From Candidatus Ratteibacteria bacterium (GTDB lineage Bacteria > Ratteibacteria > UBA8468 > B48-G9 > JAFGKM01), in the NCBI GenBank assembly GCA_028697565.1, contig JAQVEU010000079.1, positions 1 to 5,031 of the forward strand: a stretch of DNA of 5,031 bases, given 5' to 3'. Positions 3,454 through 5,031 of this stretch are shown in pieces (position 1 is the stretch's first letter; every line of letters begins with the position of its first letter). Under the pieces are notes generated by a model. It was given only the letters and a program-made list of their open reading frames with translations. It was not told where the DNA came from and did not search any database. The position numbers were made by a program, and so were the translations under genes.

Positions 3454-4827
3454 ATGATGATAAAAACATTTGAGGAAAAATGTCGGTTGCTTAACTATCA
3501 GCTATATCTGCTTCACACCATCTTAAAAACAATAAAAGAGACATTTAATGAGGAAAGAATTCTTGATATAACACTCACTGCCCTTACAGCAAACGGTGCA
3601 TTAGGACTGAGCCGTGCGGCTATCTTTTACTACGATAAAGAGAAAAACATACTCTATGGTAAAAAAGGAATCGGTCCATTTAACGGAGAAGAGGCAGCAA
3701 AGATATGGACATCTTTGAGTAATGAGATACCCCTTGAAGAGTATTTTATAAATAACATTGAAGAAAAATTTGCAAGCCAGCAATTTCCTCAGTTTATAAA
3801 AAATATAGTGATTGATTTTGATAAATTACCTGAAGATAATTATTTTAAGAGGGCCATAAAAGAAAAAGAAATAACACATTTGTCCAATATAAGCGAGCCA
3901 TCAAACTTTCCTGAAGAGATAAGGTCCATATTTGTTCCCTGTGAAATTATTATAATCCCATTATTCTCTTCCAGAGATGTATTAGGCATTATTATGGCTG
4001 ACAATGCATTTCATTATAAACCAATAGATGAATCAACCATTCTTTTTATTTCACTATTGAGTATTCAGACAGGTATAGCACTTGAAAATGCAAGCAATTA
4101 TAATATCGTCCAGCAGCAACTTGAAGAGTTAAAAGAACTACATAATGCGATGCAACATCTACAAGAAGAGATGATAGAACAGGAACGGCTTTCAACCATA
4201 GGAAAGATGGCATCATATTTTTTGCATGAGATTAAAAATCCACTTGTAACTATAGGTGGTTTTGCAAAAAGGATGTCCGAGGAAAAAGACCTCAATATTA
4301 TACGGCGAGACGCAAATATTATATTTAAAGAAATCAAAAAGATGGAACATATTTTGAATAAACTGACTACCTTTACATTTCTTGCTCCCCTCAGGATAGA
4401 ACGGCTAAACCTTATGGATGTGGTGAAAGAAGTCCTTGAATTTTTTGAACTTGAATTTGCAAAAAAACATATAGATGTCCAGATAGACATACCGGAAGAT
4501 ATATCATTAAAAGCAGAAAGGGTACAGATATTTGAGATACTTTTTAATCTTATATCAAACTCTGCTGAAAGTATGAATAAGGGGACAATAAAAATATCGG
4601 CAGGTATAGAAAATTCTTTCTTGAGATTATCTGTGGAAGATACAGGTAAGGGTATATCTTCAGAAGACCTTCCGCATATAACAGAACCCTTTTTTTCCAC
4701 AAAACACAATGGGTTTGGGCTTGGTCTTTTTATTGTATCTAATATAGTTGAAAACTATGGAGGGAAATTAGAGATAACATCCGTAGAGCAAAAAGGAACT
4801 AATGTAAATATATATCTTCCGGTCTAA
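3454..4827 (+). CDS. Soluble sensor histidine kinase (GAF-HisKA-HATPase_c)
   Basis: This is a complete 457-residue two-component sensor kinase with no membrane segment or signal peptide, so it should sense a cytoplasmic signal. A GAF-like domain covers about 20-210. It has a start typical of the fold (residues 38-75) and the closing pattern IIIIPLFSSRDVLGIIMADN followed by SIQTGIALENA. A coiled-coil linker (about 215-248, QQQLEELKELHNAMQHLQEEM) leads into the HisKA helix. There SYFLHEIKNP presents the phospho-accepting H258. The HATPase domain shows the N box (FNLISNSAE, N365 and N369), the G1 box DTGKGI (396-401), the F box EPFFSTK (411-417) and the G2 box GFGLGL (420-425). All catalytic motifs are intact. 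The HEIKNPL sequence resembles the NtrB/AtoS type of kinase. No response regulator is adjacent, so it may be an orphan or act with a distant partner. It has its own near-consensus promoter and is divergent from the lipoprotein operon. Confidence 0.92.
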   Translation: MMIKTFEEKCRLLNYQLYLLHTILKTIKETFNEERILDITLTALTANGALGLSRAAIFYYDKEKNILYGKKGIGPFNGEEAAKIWTSLSNEIPLEEYFINNIEEKFASQQFPQFIKNIVIDFDKLPEDNYFKRAIKEKEITHLSNISEPSNFPEEIRSIFVPCEIIIIPLFSSRDVLGIIMADNAFHYKPIDESTILFISLLSIQTGIALENASNYNIVQQQLEELKELHNAMQHLQEEMIEQERLSTIGKMASYFLHEIKNPLVTIGGFAKRMSEEKDLNIIRRDANIIFKEIKKMEHILNKLTTFTFLAPLRIERLNLMDVVKEVLEFFELEFAKKHIDVQIDIPEDISLKAERVQIFEILFNLISNSAESMNKGTIKISAGIENSFLRLSVEDTGKGISSEDLPHITEPFFSTKHNGFGLGLFIVSNIVENYGGKLEITSVEQKGTNVNIYLPV

Positions 4828-4837
4828 CCAAAAGCAG

Positions 4838-4848
4838 GACATAATGTC
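4838..4848. other. Short palindrome after the kinase gene
   Basis: GACAT-A-ATGTC is a palindrome with 5-bp arms, 10 bp after the kinase stop. It is too short and lacks a T-run, so it is not a convincing terminator. An operator for the next gene is possible but unsupported. Confidence 0.2.
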
Positions 4849-4912
4849 AAGACGTAAAAACACATCTTCGGAATTGTCTTATTCAAAAAAATGAGGTATT
4901 ATTTATGAAGTA

Positions 4913-4918
4913 TATAAT
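4913..4918 (+). promoter_or_regulatory. Putative -10 box before the signal-peptide ORF
   Basis: TATAAT lies 26 nt upstream of the ATG at 4944. No recognisable -35 box occurs at 16-18 bp spacing in this A-rich stretch. If used, transcripts would begin near 4925 and exclude the alternative upstream ATG at 4905. Confidence 0.4.
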
Positions 4919-4932
4919 ATCCGTTAGGGGTA

Positions 4933-4938
4933 AAGGAG
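4933..4938 (+). promoter_or_regulatory. Strong ribosome-binding site for the signal-peptide ORF
   Basis: AAGGAG lies 5 nt before the ATG at 4944, the best Shine-Dalgarno site in the window. An upstream in-frame ATG at 4905 also has GAGGT at 7 nt spacing, which would add 13 residues (MKYIISVRGKGAK). Confidence 0.7.
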
Positions 4939-4943
4939 CGAAG

Positions 4944-5031
4944 ATGAAAAAGAAAATAGTAATGGGTTTGGCATTGTTATGTATGGCTTTTTCTCTACGG
5001 GCATAGGTAAACAAAGAAGAGTTCTTTGTCC
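4944..5031 (+). pseudogene. Start of an exported-protein gene stopped by TAG right after its signal peptide (continues past window)
   Basis: The 20 codons 4944-5003 encode MKKKIVMGLALLCMAFSLRA. This is a textbook Sec signal peptide: a lysine-rich start, a hydrophobic core, and a possible cleavage after the final alanine. The next codon is TAG (5004-5006). After it the same frame stays open to the window end and reads VNKEEFFV, which looks like the start of a mature protein. A single C-to-T change (CAG to TAG) would turn an ordinary AQVNKEEFF junction into this stop. A strong ribosome-binding site and a -10-like box precede it. It is most simply a recent nonsense mutation or a sequencing error. 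TAG decoding by the cell or a genuine short peptide are less likely. Too little of the mature part is visible to name the product. Confidence 0.55.

Noticed and set aside
3601..3783. 60-codon minus-strand open frame
   Set aside because: It is antisense to the kinase GAF region, with no motif or ribosome site that would favour it.
4098..4709. 203-codon minus-strand open frame
   Set aside because: It lies wholly antisense to the kinase catalytic region and has a low-complexity serine/isoleucine-rich composition with no recognisable motif. The sense frame has all kinase motifs.
4838..4880. Intrinsic terminator after the kinase gene
   Set aside because: Only a 5-bp palindrome (4838-4848) and a weak AAGAC/GTCTT pair are present. 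Neither is GC-rich nor followed by a T-run.

Overview
The window is chromosomal DNA from a low-GC bacterium, AT-rich in the coding parts. It holds ordinary bacterial genes (RecJ, flavodoxin, lipoprotein, sensor kinase) with Shine-Dalgarno sites and sigma70-like promoters. Nothing identifies the species. The dense CT/GA-rich hairpin repeats with AGTAGNN heptamers suggest an uncultured candidate-phylum-type genome, but this is an impression, not a proof.

Layout from left to right. Positions 1-951 (+) are the C-terminal part of a RecJ-type single-strand exonuclease, cut by the window edge. Positions 951-1547 are a gene-free composite repeat region. It is bounded by inverted tracts of a heptamer repeat and packed with short hairpin elements in both orientations. 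It includes exact 36-bp and 49-bp duplications, a predicted G-quadruplex and a 104-nt stretch with no G. Positions 3278-1592 (-) form a probable three-gene operon: a small lipoprotein with a GspG-like C-terminus, a five-helix membrane protein with a TPR and a RanBP2-type zinc finger, and a flavodoxin. recJ and the flavodoxin gene converge on the repeat region.

Positions 3279-3453 are a divergent promoter region. It has a near-perfect sigma70 promoter for the rightward gene and a consensus -10 for the leftward operon. Positions 3454-4827 (+) encode a complete soluble GAF-HisKA-HATPase histidine kinase with no response regulator in view. Positions 4828-5031 hold a short leader and the start of a new gene. 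That gene has a strong ribosome-binding site and a clear signal peptide, but the peptide is followed at once by an in-frame TAG.

No complete known defence or mobile system is visible. The most unusual items are the composite repeat region (951-1547), the signal peptide stopped by TAG at its expected cleavage point (4944-5006), and the TPR/zinc-finger membrane protein translationally coupled to the lipoprotein (2140-3278). How the lipoprotein/zinc-finger/flavodoxin genes work together cannot be told from the sequence.
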